From Ectobius pallidus (Eukaryota > Arthropoda > Insecta > Blattodea > Ectobiidae), in assembly GCA_964059195.1 (NCBI GenBank), contig CAXKWD010000009.1:91113432-91177431 (forward strand): a stretch of 64,000 nucleotides of DNA, in the 5' to 3' direction. A program made the position numbers and the translations under genes. A model generated the notes under the pieces. The model worked only from the letters and a program-made list of their open reading frames with translations. It was not told the origin of the DNA and searched no databases. Positions 1 through 10,763 of this stretch are shown here, one piece after another. Position 1 is the first letter of the stretch, and each line of letters opens with the position of its first letter.

Positions 1-264
1 TCAGTCAGCCTCCCTTCCGGTTCGAGTTTTTTCATGAAATGCTGCGAAAATCGGAACCTCATTGAGTTTAGGAACGTTTTACTTCTAAATTTGACAAAAT
101 GAGTGTCATAGTGTTTTGCCTAGGCGAAGTTTCTGTTTGTAAGATGTCTTAAGCCTAACCACACAGAGAATGCTGCTAGTGGATAATAGACATGGATTTT
201 AAACATAAGAAATAAATCAATATATCCGAACATACAATAATGAATTCATGCTATGAATTTAAGA
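1..264. other. unassigned AT-rich DNA
   Basis: No reading frame with recognisable similarity, no tRNA-like boxes and no terminal repeats were seen in this stretch. Confidence 0.5.
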
Positions 265-402
265 AAAAAGGGACAAGACAAACGGCATTAAAGTCTATAA
301 GAAAAGGACAGTAAGCATCCCTTTAAGGTTTTGTCGGGACAAGGAGACCAGAGTCTAAAAAAGGGGACATTCCCGTCAAAAAAATGGGAGTCTGGTCACC
401 CT
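265..402 (-). mobile_element. possible end of a DNA transposon
   Basis: Read on the minus strand the segment begins AGGGTGACCAGACTCCC and runs through purine-rich blocks that repeat the idea 'GGGAATGTCCCC' and 'AGACTCTGGTC'. An AGGGTGACCAGAC-like terminus is a form I associate with ends of degraded DNA elements in animal genomes. No partner end was found in the window, so this is a fragment at best. Confidence 0.3.
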
Positions 403-854
403 AAACAAGACGAAATTAATATCCACTGCGCCACAAGTTTGAAAAATGAGTGAAGGAAAGGGACATCTTGTAGACTGCTGATACGTGTGATATGACCTCT
501 GTGACGGCGGCGGATTGCGTGCAAGCTGGAGTGCAGATACAATTGAACACCTTGGCGGGACACTTCTCGCATGAAACCAGTTTGCTTTCCAAGGTTAATT
601 ACTGTGCCGGAAAATGTGGAAATGTGTAAGTGCATGTTCCAGGCGACACAAACCTGATGTGTTCCACTCTGTCGCCCCGGACGGGGGTCACTTCACTCTT
701 TTGTTTGTTTCTGTGTTCCTCTGTTTACTAACATCGTGCCACTCAGCAACGCAAATTTTAAAGCAATGTATCTTCATTAGTGTACTTAATTTCAGAGTTT
801 ATTAAGTTTATTTTGTATGAGAATAGTTTTTAAAAAATCTGACTTGAAACACGT
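403..854. other. unassigned intergenic DNA
   Basis: Two short open frames on opposite strands (396-635 minus, 614-805 plus) show no domain or motif I recognise. They overlap each other and look like chance frames. Confidence 0.45.
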
Positions 855-996
855 AACTTCCTCTGCCCAAATAAAACTTTTCTCTCTTAGTGTAACATAC
901 TGTAGGCTATATATATATAGGCCCTATAATCATTCATGAACCACAGATTATTGTCTCTGTTGGATATTACTTGGGAATATTATAGGAGAAAAATTC

Positions 997-1070
997 CTCC
1001 GACACTGGGACTTGAACCCAGGACCTTTGGCTATTCGCGCCAATGCTCTACCAACTGAGCTAAGCCGGAG
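997..1070 (-). repeat. tRNA-like module, left arm of foldback
   Basis: On the minus strand the order is acceptor-like stem, A box TAGCTCAGTTGGTAGAGC, anticodon stem TTGGC/GCCAA with loop GCGAATA, B box GGTTCAAGTCC, and a closing stem. The D, anticodon and T stems pair well. The loop has C where tRNAs have U33, so a functional tRNA is unlikely; a tRNA-derived pol III promoter is the better reading. Confidence 0.7.
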
Positions 1071-1130
1071 TTCAATTCACAGCGCCAATCAGTCATAGGA
1101 TAGATATTCCATCTGGCGCTGTGAATTGAA

Positions 1131-1204
1131 CTCCGGCTTAGCTCAGTTGGTAGAGCATTGGCGCGAATAGCCAAAGGTCCTGGGTTCAAGTCCCAGTGTC
1201 CGAG
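1131..1204 (+). repeat. tRNA-like module, right arm of foldback
   Basis: Mirror image of the 997-1070 module with the same A box, B box and GCGAATA loop. The acceptor stem is slightly worse (GTCCGAG instead of GTCGGAG). With the left arm it makes two divergent pol III-type promoters whose 5' ends face the centre. Confidence 0.7.
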
Positions 1205-1782
1205 GAATTTTTCTCCTATAATATTCTCATACTGTAGGCTGTTATTATGCATGATATTCTCTTCATGTAAATTGGTTGTAAAAATTAAGAGAACGTCGCT
1301 ACCACATCGCATGGCTTCCCTGAAGGATACATAACCCAGATAAAATATGACTAATGCACTCCCGCGTAACTTTCTTTATCCTAATCATGGGCAAAATACT
1401 TTTCTCATTTCACGTTCTGTTTTAGATTAAGATGCCGTATCGCAAAGAGCTCATATTCAGTTGTTTCAACCTGATGCAAAGCTTTATTGTTCAGCAGGCG
1501 ACACTTTCTACAAACAGGGGGTGGCTTATAATTACCTTTCACAGAATTATTTTCGAAAAAGTGTTTCAAATAAAAGTTCTAGCTCTTAGTATAACCACCT
1601 CAGGTACAAAATTTTAACAGAATCTTTTTGGAGAAAATCACAAAAAACTAAATTTTCTTCATGTAAAGTGGCATTCAAATTAAGAGAAGGTCGTTGCCAT
1701 ATCTCCTAAAGGTACCTAACCCAAATTCAAAATTTTTTTTATACGATTTTCCATCCTGGAGCTAGGCAGTTCACAGACACAA

Positions 1783-1813
<31 letters not shown>

Positions 1814-1931
1814 GACAAGTTTCTGAAAATTGAATTTTTTGCTTCTGAAGCCCCCAAAACGTGTAGGCCTATGTTTGTTAAAAACTCAACTTCGAATTTC
1901 GGTGTCGAACACAAACACGGACAGAGGAAAT

Positions 1932-3249
1932 AAAAATTACCTGTTCCAGGATGATTAATATAACTTGCGGATCTACTTTATTTAGATGTAGGGTATTATA
2001 TGACCAAAAACATTTACAGTGATGATCTTACAATTCTGTTCAGCCACGGGAATTTAGTTAATCTTTTAGCCTATCATGCCATTGACGAAGTGAAACTCTG
2101 GCAAACTTATCAAGTTATTATCAATGAAGTCAATTGGTTAACTGAACAATAATTATTTGCTTAGTTAACCAGTTAACATTTTACCTGAATAACTTCAGCT
2201 CTAATGCACAGCCCTCTATAGCCCCTTGTATACAAATTTAAGAAGATAAGCGTTAGAAATGCATACCGATATGACATGAAGATAAGAGTAATTAGTATAT
2301 TCACCCTATTTTCGTTTTTGGAATTCTTATTCGATCTCTCTCTACTTCATCGCCAGATCGGATATCACTTGGCCCATTGCCTATATTGAGCACACGAAAG
2401 TTGTATTCTTTTTCCGAATTATGTAAACTGATTATTTTCGCCAATTAATAGTCTACCGATTTCTTCGTTTAATTTCCCTGTAATGTTTCGAGTCCGATAG
2501 GCTACTCCTTTGTACCTGTGCATCTAGTGCAGAGAATACTTCGAATTCCTCTGATTGACATGGTCAGAACTGAAAAGGGAGGAGGCCGGCATTCCAGTAA
2601 CGTGTGCCCAGAATGCAGAGCCAGCCAGCACAGCATACCTTCAATAGGCAATCAATACAATCACCGTCATTTTCAAGAAAAAATAGGAAGCGACCATAAG
2701 TTTAAACGTTCAGAAATATTACCTTAAGTTATGCAATAAATTATTATACAGAGAACTCTGTAAACTTACTTGGTAGGCTACAAAAGGAAATAGGCCTACA
2801 GCAGAGAATTTGCAGTCTGTATAATTCAGGGGCTAAACGGCGAAAATGATTTAAATTTTCTATTTATTGTATGTCAACTTAACCTAAGTCAATCCACGAC
2901 AGTACATGAACAATATGGGCCTAATATACCTTATATTACTAGATTTTACATTCAGTTATGACTGTTGAATGTGTTAATTTAAATTTCTTAATACCCGTTT
3001 GTTACTTTTTAATATTAGTTAAAACTAGAACTGTTATATCCATCTTGGCAGATGTATGTCTTCTCCAGAAATATAATGTAGGCCTACTCATCACAGCAAT
3101 TAGTACAAAATCTTGGGCCAAATTTAGTCAAATTAGGGAATTCAAGCACCGAGGGCAGATCAACGATATTTTTGACAATGTTGCTTCTCTGAGATACTAG
3201 ATATTTAATATTTTAAATAAACATTAATGGAAATCAGTAGAGACAGTCC
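1932..3249. other. unassigned AT-rich DNA
   Basis: No recognisable coding segment or mobile element. Two TAGGCCTA palindromes occur here (2791, 3079). The short frame at 2518-2727 has no recognisable motif. Confidence 0.45.
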
Positions 3250-3345
3250 AAAGTGATAGGTATATTGCAAAGTTCAAATACTTAGGAAGTCTTCTACCAA
3301 GACGCCATTCACAAATAAGATACCACTGCTGACTATACCCCAGAC
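3250..3345 (+). pseudogene. possible tiny reverse-transcriptase remnant
   Basis: One frame reads DRYIAKFKYLGSLLP, which resembles the 'FKYLGS' thumb-region motif just after the catalytic domain of many non-LTR reverse transcriptases. It is followed by a stop within about 12 codons. The match is short and could be chance. Confidence 0.25.
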
Positions 3346-3630
3346 GAGCTAAGAAGGAAACCGGAAGTAAACAAAAACCAGTAAGTTATGTCTGTTTCAC
3401 TCTTAGGTCATACTAGTAATGTGCTACAGTGAGACAGGCATACTAGTATTTGTTTAGGCCTACTTCAGGTTTCTTTCTTAGAACGATCAGACTTTAGTAA
3501 TTTGAGCTTGAATTTGAGGAAGAAATTGATCAAGTATTTTAAATGAAATGGTACCAAGCTACAGGTCCATGAAGTTATAAGAAAAATACATTCACTCATC
3601 AATATTTTCCGAATGTAGGTGACTGTTCTT

Positions 3631-3670
3631 TCTTCTTCTTCTTCTTCTTCTTCTTCTTCTTCTTCTTCTT
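3631..3670. repeat. (TTC)n microsatellite
   Basis: About 13 uninterrupted TTC units. It produces a spurious polylysine run in the antisense frame at 3599-4042. Confidence 0.95.
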
Positions 3671-4410
3671 GCTGTCCACCCTTATTGTACCTATGTAGAT
3701 GGCGCTATTCATCCGACGTAGAAACTCCCCAATTTTGAAATAGTAGCAGGATGCAGTTTTTACATTCGTAATCTTGTTATAACAGAAAATATTCTTCCAA
3801 CACTGGCCGTTTAATAAGATAAACACAAAAGTGAGATCATAAGTTTGAAAATTTAGGGAACATTTGTGATCCATCCCCTCTTCTTCTTTTAGAAAATGCG
3901 CTCCAGTGTTCAGTCTGTAGGGTCCAAGTCCACCGATGCATATCTCATACAAATTCCTAACAGAAATACGATTCACCATTGCGCACTGTCGTTCAGTTTT
4001 TCTTGAATTTAGCTCGAGAAAAAATTCGGAAGATTTCTGCACAATTTCGTATTTTCTGGCATTATGAAAAATAGGAAGATCTTACGAAATTTCGGAGGAT
4101 TTGGTAACATTGTCCTATCCTTTAATGGGTCATATCAATGGGTAGCTGCTGTTCTCAGCGAATGCACATGTCTGGACGAGTTGGGTTTATTTCCCGGTGA
4201 CAACACTTGGTTTTTCCCCAGTCTGTGTAGGTCCCGTTACAGTTCAACAGTCGTAAACCCTTAAGTCCTTACACACTTGATTATGGTCTTTAAACTCCCT
4301 TCATAACAAAATTATATCGCCAGATATATTACAGCAGGTTGTCTTACGCACGGTATTTGTTTGTTTGTTTGTTTTTTGTTTGGTTTTTTTGCATAGTTTC
4401 ACTCTGTAAT
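3671..4410. other. unassigned DNA
   Basis: No recognised feature. The minus-strand frame 3599-4042 owes its length to the TTC repeat and shows no domain in the remainder. Confidence 0.4.
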
Positions 4411-4657
4411 GAGGCATGGAATCGTATTCTGGGGCAACTCTTCCCATAGGGAGAAAATATTTAAATTACAAAAGCGATGAATGAAAATTATATTATGTTC
4501 AAAGAAAAAAGAGAATCTTGTAAACCCAGTCATATGTTACATTATATTGAGAGATCTCAAGCTAATTGGAATGTTCATGGACGTACTACTAGAAACTTGA
4601 ATGATTTACGTAGACCAGTTAATTCACTGAATGGCGCTTATTACTCTGCAATCTTCT
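4411..4657 (+). pseudogene. non-LTR retrotransposon reverse-transcriptase fragment
   Basis: One frame starts RHGIVFWGNSSHREKIFKLQ, matching the conserved region after the RT catalytic core in Jockey/CR1-type elements (typically 'YGI.FWGNS....IF.LQK.AIRII'). After a stop it resumes with KIILCSKKRESCKP, then in another phase with HGRTTRNLNDLRRPVNSL, which resembles the 'TRN...LR.P' C-terminal block. It is thus a frameshifted, stop-containing relic, cut off at 4658 by the start of a Helitron-like element. Confidence 0.65.
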
Positions 4658-4658
4658 A

Positions 4659-5700
4659 TCTACATTAATAAAAATGAATTACCAAATGGTTGTTGCCGCA
4701 TCACTTGAGAACGGCTCGACCGATTTGGCTGATTCTTTTTTGTTGTGTTCGTAATTATCAGGACAAGGTTTGTATGAAAGAAAAATTTTGGAAAATCCTC
4801 GGAAAAAGTCGGAGAAGTGAAATGAGGCAAAGTTAGAGAGTTCTGCTGTCAATTGTTTACATAACGAAAGTATTGTTTACGGTGTTCACATAGGGCTTTG
4901 GAAACTATATTATAATACTGGGCGTTAACAAATTCTGATACTTTCGATATAATTAATACATTTGTGAAAATAATTCGTGAAGAATAAAATCCACGAAAAT
5001 AAAGCAGTCACATAACTTTCTCTACCCTCGACATGGAAAATATTTTCTCACTTCACACTTTGATGTAGAATAAGCGGTCGTATTGCAGGGACAACTTAAG
5101 TGTATGCCAGTGAGTATGCTATATCGGAAGTCTGTAACAAATCCTATCCACTGATACGTCACTCATACCTGTAGGCTTTGTATTAGTTGAGAAATAGGCC
5201 TAGGGATGTTTATCAGAGGCCCTAAGCATCTAAAAGAAGACAAAATGGGATGGAACATTTTCAGTCCTACGCGCGCAGTATATTATGTCCCAGGTTTTTG
5301 GGAAGGAAAGTATGAAAGTGATATTGAATTTCTTTTTTACTTCATTCCCGAAATGCTTGTATGGTAATATGAGAGTGAGAAATACAATTTTCTGTCAAGA
5401 CAATACATCTTATGTAACCGGAATTTCTTTTTCTTCTTATTTGCACTCCTCCCATTCATGGTGTGTACAACAAGCAATGGAATGCAACATTCAACATCCT
5501 CTATGAGCCTTAAAAAGCTATAGGCCTATCTAGCGTTTTCTGAGGGAATAGTCTGAGTGCCATATGTCGTTCTTCCTCATTTCGAATTCTACATACATAT
5601 TATACATAAGGACCTAGAGTTTCAACATCGAAAGTGCTTCATAAGTTAATTTCATATTACAAAATACAAAACCCGGGCGACGCCGGGCCATTTAAGCTAG
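4659..5700 (+). mobile_element. Helitron-like non-autonomous element, family B copy 1
   Basis: The left end is TCTACATTAATAAAAATG preceded by A. The right end has the hairpin CCCGGGCGACGCCGGG at about 5672-5687, then CTAG (5697-5700) followed by T. A^TC...CTAG^T with a subterminal hairpin and no target duplication is the Helitron signature. No Rep/helicase coding region is present. The internal 5000-5640 part is homologous to 7540-7980 in the second copy. Confidence 0.75.
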
Positions 5701-5756
5701 TGATTAGATAAATATACACGTACATTGAACACTAGACATAATGCATGCAGGTGATT

Positions 5757-6361
5757 TATCAAAAATTTATATCAATAAACCAATTTCCAAAACTTTGTCA
5801 ATAGTATAAAAAGCCTTAAGAGTTAACCATTCATGCAATTGCCTTTTAAAACGTAGCAAACTTATACGCCTAGCTTTAGTAGGTACCAGTAAAAGATTAA
5901 AAAGCTGAATACCAAATCTCTGCCAACTATTCAAAGCTTTCGATGTACGACAATATATTGCATTGAGAGCTCCATTGGATCTCATACTATAGCAGTGAAC
6001 ATCAGACTGTAGATAATACGTATTTTATCTTTCTTTAATATAAACAAGGCAAGTATACCTAGAAAAGTTAAAATATTGTTTTCAATAAATAGAAGTTTAC
6101 AATGATAATAACTTGCTTTTCTACTTATAATATGTACAGCTGCTGTCTGAAGTCTAAAGATTTTTATTGTATTCGAGGAATGCCTCCATAAATGTATTCC
6201 ATACAATATCTGACAATGAAAGAGTGAATGGTACACATTCTTCAGAAGATTTATATTTACAGTATTTACTAGTATAGGAAGGGCTTACAGGAACCTTGAC
6301 AATTTATTACAGATATTAGTTATGTGACCATTCCAAGAAAGTTTAGTATCCAGCACAAATC
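5757..6361 (-). pseudogene. degraded non-LTR retrotransposon, RT C-terminal part
   Basis: Reading the minus strand from 6361 down, one frame gives LGFVLDTKLSWNGHITNIC, the 'FLG..LD..LSW..HI' block, then after a stop YHSLFHCQILYGIHLWRHSS, the 'SL....L.YGI..WG..S' block, then KALNSWQRFGIQLFN and a C-terminal KRQLHEWLTLKAFYTIDKVL. The blocks are in the right order for a Jockey/CR1-type element. Stops and frame changes show it is dead. The satellite begins immediately after it. Confidence 0.7.
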
Positions 6362-6365
6362 CAAG

Positions 6366-6885
6366 CAATTCGCTGAAGATATGTCACGACACCATACTCT
6401 TCAGCATCAGGCCTTGAATCTTTCAAATGACCTATTCAGATGGTAAAAGGGGACCAAAATAAAAACAAAAAACGCAAAAACGATGAAACTTGCCAGAATT
6501 GGAGGTGTACAGGGCTTCCCTACTTAAGCGCCGCTTTGACTTTCTCGCCATGGACCCCCTCCATAAATCTTCGGGGCCCATGACCTCTCTCGTCATGGAC
6601 CCCCTCCATAAATCTTCAGGGCCCATGACAACTGTCGAGAAATTGTTTCGGTACTGACATCGATGAACTCTGCGTCTTCGGTCACCGATGCTGCTTGACA
6701 AAACCATTCCTACGCCGGGACGCTGGTTCGATACAGGCCTTGAAGAAATCCTCCTCTCTTCTTCCGTCAACTGCAACGTATATAAAAATGAAATTAAAAC
6801 CAGGTCACAATCTGAATAGTTCACAGACCAAAGACCACGGCACCATACTTTTCAGCATAAGGTCATGTATCCTTCACCTGAGCTA
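6366..6885 (+). repeat. satellite array, first unit (left of Helitron insertion)
   Basis: Begins with 'cacgacaccatactcttcag' and includes the landmark AGGGCTTCCCTACT at 6511, two 45-bp minisatellite copies (6541-6629), and the 'ccgggacgc' segment. This unit resumes at 8026 after the Helitron. It is more diverged from the others than they are from each other. Confidence 0.85.
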
Positions 6886-8025
6886 TCTCTATATATATAA
6901 AAGGCTTTGTCCTGACTGACTGAATGAATGACTGACTGACTGATTGACTGAATGACAGGAATCAACGTACAGCCTAAACTATAACAGGTAGAAACTTGGA
7001 ATTTTGACAGTACCTTCGTTTCATAATGTAGGTGCTCACTAAGAAAGGATTTTGAAAAATTCTGATTCTAAATGCCAAAAATTAAATGTTTTTGAAAATA
7101 TTTAATCCCTTTTTACATAGAATTATCAATTCCAAATCACAGAATATATTGTTGCCAGATTCTCTATATATATAAAAGGCTTTGTCCTGACTGACTGAAT
7201 GAATGACTGACTGACTGATTGACTGAATGACAGGAATCAACGTACAGCCTAAACTATAACAGGTAGAGACTTGGAATTTTGACAGTACCTTCGTTTCATA
7301 ATGTAGGTGCTCACTAAGAAAGGATTTTGAAAAATTCTGATTCTAAATGCCAAAAATTAAATGTTTTTGAAAATACTTAATCCCTTTTTACATAGAATTA
7401 TCAATTCCAAATCACAGAATATATTGTTGCCAAATGGTATATGATGGGCTTGGAAAAAACAATTGAAATGCACTTTTGACAAATAAGAGAAGTTATCAAA
7501 ATAATTCATGTTATAAATAAATATTACAGAATGAAATCCACTAAAATAATGGAATCACATTACTTTCTCTCCCCTGGACATAGAGAAAACAAAATGAGGT
7601 ATGGTAATGTGTATATTATTATATTATATCGCAGGTTTTTGGAGAGAAAAGTATGAAAGTGATAATGCTTTCTGTTTAATTTCATCCCCAAAACGACTTT
7701 ATGGTAACATAAGAGTGGGAAATTTCCCGCCTCGATATTACAATTTTATGTTACAGGAATTTCTGTTTCTTCTTATTTAAACCTCTACCAGGCTTGCTGT
7801 GCACTGTACAAGCGATGGGATGCAAAATTCTAGATCCTCTATGAGCCATAAAAAACTATATCAAGCGTTTTATGAGGGAATAGTTTGAGTGTAATAAGTC
7901 GTTCTTCCTATTTCAAATTATAAATGCCTATATAAGGACCTAGAATTTAAAATTGAAAATCCTTCATAAGTTAATTTCCAATTACAAAATACAAAACCCG
8001 GGCGACGCCGGGTCTTTTAACCTAG
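6886..8025 (+). mobile_element. Helitron-like non-autonomous element, family B copy 2
   Basis: Starts TCTCTATATATATAAAAGG after A6885 and ends with hairpin CCCGGGCGACGCCGGG and CTAG (8022-8025) before T8026. The outer flanks join to give 'ctgagctattcagttataaa', matching the uninterrupted satellite unit at about 9705-9722 and again near 12683. The first 275 bp (6886-7160) are repeated at 7161-7435, so the 5' end is present twice. No coding capacity. Confidence 0.85.
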
Positions 8026-8109
8026 TTCAGTTATAAAAGACTCCAGAGCAATGCAACTCACCAGTATAGATGTTATACAGGGCTTCCCTACTCCAGCGTC
8101 GCTTTGTCT

Positions 8110-8288
8110 TTCTAACCATGGACCCCCTCCATAAATCTTCGGAGCCCATGACCTTTCTCGCCATGGACCCCCTCCATAAATCTTCGGGGCACATGACATT
8201 TCTCGCCATGGACCCCCTCCATAAATCTTCGGGGCCCATGACATTTCTCGCCATGGACCCCTCCATAAATCTTCAGAGCCCATGACCT
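8110..8288 (+). repeat. 45-bp minisatellite, 4 copies
   Basis: Four copies of a 45-bp unit with core CCATGGACCCCCTCCATAAA and ending CCCATGACCTT. Since 45 is a multiple of three, both strands stay open: 15-residue repeats FLAMDPLHKSSGPMT on plus and KVMGPEDLWRGSMAR on minus. Confidence 0.92.
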
Positions 8289-8554
8289 TCGCCGGGACGC
8301 CGTTTCGGTACTCATAAAGATGAAGTTTGTCTTCGCCTTTGATCTGTAACATACCATAAAAATTAAGTTAAAACCAGTTCACAATCTGAATACTTCACAG
8401 GAGATATATCTCGACACCGTACTCTTCAGCGTAAGGCCACGAATCTCTCATATGACCTATTCAGATGGTAAAAAGGAGCATAAAAACACCAGAGCAAAGC
8501 AATTTACCAGTATAGATGTTATACAGGGCTTCCCTACTCCAGCGTCGCTTTTCC

Positions 8555-8691
8555 TTTCTCGCCATGGACCCCTTCCTTAAATCTTCGGGGCCCATGACCT
8601 TTCTCGCCATGGACCCCTTCCATAAATCTTCGGGGCCCATGACCTATCTCGCCATGGACCCCCTCCATAAATCTTCAGAGCCCATGACCTT
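8555..8691 (+). repeat. 45-bp minisatellite, 3 copies
   Basis: Same core as at 8110-8288. The first two copies have CCCCTTCC instead of CCCCCTCC, a variant shared with the unit at 10133. Confidence 0.9.
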
Positions 8692-8959
8692 CACCGGGAC
8701 GCCGTTTCGGTACTCATAAAGATGAAGTTTGTCTTCGCCAATGATCTGTAACATACCATAAAAAATTAAGTTAAAACCAGTTCACAATCTGTATAGTTCA
8801 CTGTAGATATGTCTCGACACCATACTCTTCAGCATAAGGCCACGAATCTCTCATATGACCTATTCAGATGGTAAAAAGGAGCATAAAAACACCAGAGCTA
8901 AGCGATTTACCAGTATATATGTTATACAGGGCTTCCCTACTCCAGCGTCGCTTTTTATT

Positions 8960-9094
8960 TCTCGCCATGGACCCCCTCCATAAATCTTCGGGGCCCATGA
9001 CCTTTCTCGCCATGGACCCCCTCCATAAATCTTCGGGGCCCATGACCTATCTCGCCATGGACCCCCTCCATAAATCTTCAGAGCCCATGACCTT
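8960..9094 (+). repeat. 45-bp minisatellite, 3 copies
   Basis: Three copies; the last carries the 'cagagcccatg' variant that marks the final copy in most units of the array. Confidence 0.9.
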
Positions 9095-9360
9095 CGCCGG
9101 GACGCCGTTTCGGTACTCATAAATATGAAGTTTGTCTTCGCCTTTGATCTGTAACATACCATAAAAACGATGTTAAAACCAGTTAACAATCTGTATAGTT
9201 CACTGGAGATATATCTCGACACCATACTCTTCAGCGTAAGGCCACGAATCTCTCATATGACCTATTCAGATGGTAAAAAGGATCATAAAAACACCAGAGC
9301 AAAGCAATTTACCAGTATAGATGTTATACAGGGCTTCCCTACTCCAGCGTCGCTTTTCCT

Positions 9361-9541
9361 TTCTCGCCATGGACCCCCTCCATAAATCTTCGGGGCCCAT
9401 GACCTTTCTCGTCATGGACCCCCTCCATAAATCTTCGGGGCCCATGACCTATCTCGCCATGGACCCCCTCCATAAATCTTCGGGGCCCATGACCTATCTC
9501 GCCATGGACCCCCTCCATAAATCTTCAGAGCCCATGACCTT
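9361..9541 (+). repeat. 45-bp minisatellite, 4 copies
   Basis: Four copies; the last has the 'cagagcccatg' variant. One extra copy relative to the unit before it explains the 445 versus 402 bp unit length. Confidence 0.9.
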
Positions 9542-10763
9542 CGCCGGGACGCCGTTTCGGTACTCATAAAGATGAAGTTTGTCTTCGCCATTGATCTGTA
9601 ACATACCATAAAAAATTAAGTTAAAACCAGTTCACAATCTGAATAGTTCACAGGCCAAAGACCACGACACCATACTCTTCAGCATAATGCCATGAATCCT
9701 TCACCTGAACTATTCAGTTGTAAAAAGAAACAAAAGACTCCAGAGCGATGCAACTCACCAATATTGAGTTATACAGGGCTTCCCTACTCCGGCGTCGCTT
9801 TGCCTTTCTCGCCAAGAACCCCGTCCATAAATCTTCGGGGCCCATGACCTTTCTCGCCATGGACCCCCTCCATAAACCTTTAGAGCCCTTGACCTTCGCC
9901 GGGACGCCGTTTCGGTACTCATAAAGATGAAGTATGTCTTCGCCCTTGATCTGTAACATACTATAAAAAATTAAGTTAAAACCAGTTCACAATCTGAATA
10001 GTTCACTGGAGATATATCTCGACACCTTACTCTTCAGCGTAAGGCCACGAATCTCTCATATGACCTATTCAGATGGAAAAAAGGAGCATAAAAACACCAG
10101 AGCAAAGCAATTTACCAGTATAGATGTTATACAGGGCTTCCCTACTCCAGCGTCGCTTTTCCTTTCTCGCCATGGACCCCTTCCATAAATCTTCGGGGCC
10201 CATGACCTCGCCATGGACCCCCTCCATAAATCTTCAGAGCCCATGACCTTCGCCGGGACGCCGTTTCGGTACTCATAAAGATGAAGTTTGTCTTCGCCAT
10301 TGATCTGTAACATACCATAAAAAATTATGTTAAAAGCCGTTCACAATCTGAATAGTTCACAGGACAAAGACCACGACACCATACTCTTCAGCATAAGGCC
10401 ATTAATCTCTCATCTCAACTATTCAGTTATAAAAGAGGAACAAAAGACTCCAGAGCAATGCAACTCACCAGTTTAGTTGTTATACAGGGCTTCCCTACTC
10501 CAGCGTCTCTTTGCCTTTCTCGCCATGGACCCCCTCCATAAATCTTCGGGGCCCATGACCTTTCCCGCCATGGACCCCCCTCCGCAAAACTTCAGGGCCC
10601 ATGACCTTCGCCAAGACGCCTTTTCGGTAGTAAGAGATCTGTAACATACCATAAAAAATTAAGTTAAAATCAGTTCACAATCTGAATAGTTCAGTGGACA
10701 ATGCTCACGGCACCATGCTCTTCAGCATAAGGCCATCATTCTTTTGTATGATCTGTTCAGTTT

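Larger units (their letters stand above)
909..1227. mobile_element. foldback element made of two tRNA-like modules
   Basis: Positions about 974-1087 and 1116-1229 form a nearly perfect inverted repeat separated by about 28 bases. Each arm carries a 74-base tRNA-like module. The whole element is bracketed by an exact 13-bp direct repeat, CATACTGTAGGCT, at 896-908 and 1228-1240, which is the kind of duplication expected from target-primed insertion of a SINE. The insertion lies inside the M1 repeat. Confidence 0.75.
855..1931 (+). mobile_element. degraded copy of the ACTTCCTCTGCCC-TIR element (copy M1)
   Basis: The left end carries ACTTCCTCTGCCC (856-868) and the right end has the decayed inverted partner GGACAGAGGAAAT near 1919-1931. 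In between it matches, in order, the element amplified at 55.9-61.1 kb: the stretch after 'catttcacg', the 'ttcagttgtt' segment, the 'tttcaaataaaagtt' segment, the 'cttcatgtaaag' segment, a CA microsatellite (1782-1809) and the 'aaaaactcaacttcgaattt' segment. It has no coding capacity. A tRNA-like foldback element is inserted at 909-1227. Superfamily is unclear because no flanking target duplication is obvious. Confidence 0.7.
8026..10763 (+). repeat. satellite array, units 1 (end) to 8
   Basis: The landmark AGGGCTTCCC recurs at 8079, 8525, 8928, 9330, 9775, 10133 and 10485, giving unit lengths 446, 403, 402, 445, 358 and 352. Most of the length variation is due to different numbers of an internal 45-bp repeat. 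The rest of each unit carries the shared 'gccgggacgccgtttcgg', 'gtaacataccataaaa', 'gttcacaatctg' and 'ctcttcagc' blocks. The last unit stops at about 10763, where an unrelated 1.6 kb block begins. The overlapping open frames on both strands are by-products of the 45-bp repeat and are not annotated as genes. Confidence 0.92.

Noticed and set aside
997..1204. Two functional tRNA genes
   Set aside because: The arms fold like tRNAs but have C at the U33 position and an imperfect acceptor stem, and they sit in an inverted repeat flanked by a 13-bp insertion duplication.
3599..4042. 147-codon minus-strand frame with a polylysine run
   Set aside because: The run is the antisense of a (TTC)n microsatellite and the rest has no recognisable motif.
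8017..10313. Repeat proteins encoded by the 45-bp minisatellite on both strands
   Set aside because: The frames stay open only because the repeat length is a multiple of three. They begin and end at arbitrary places in the satellite unit and differ between units.
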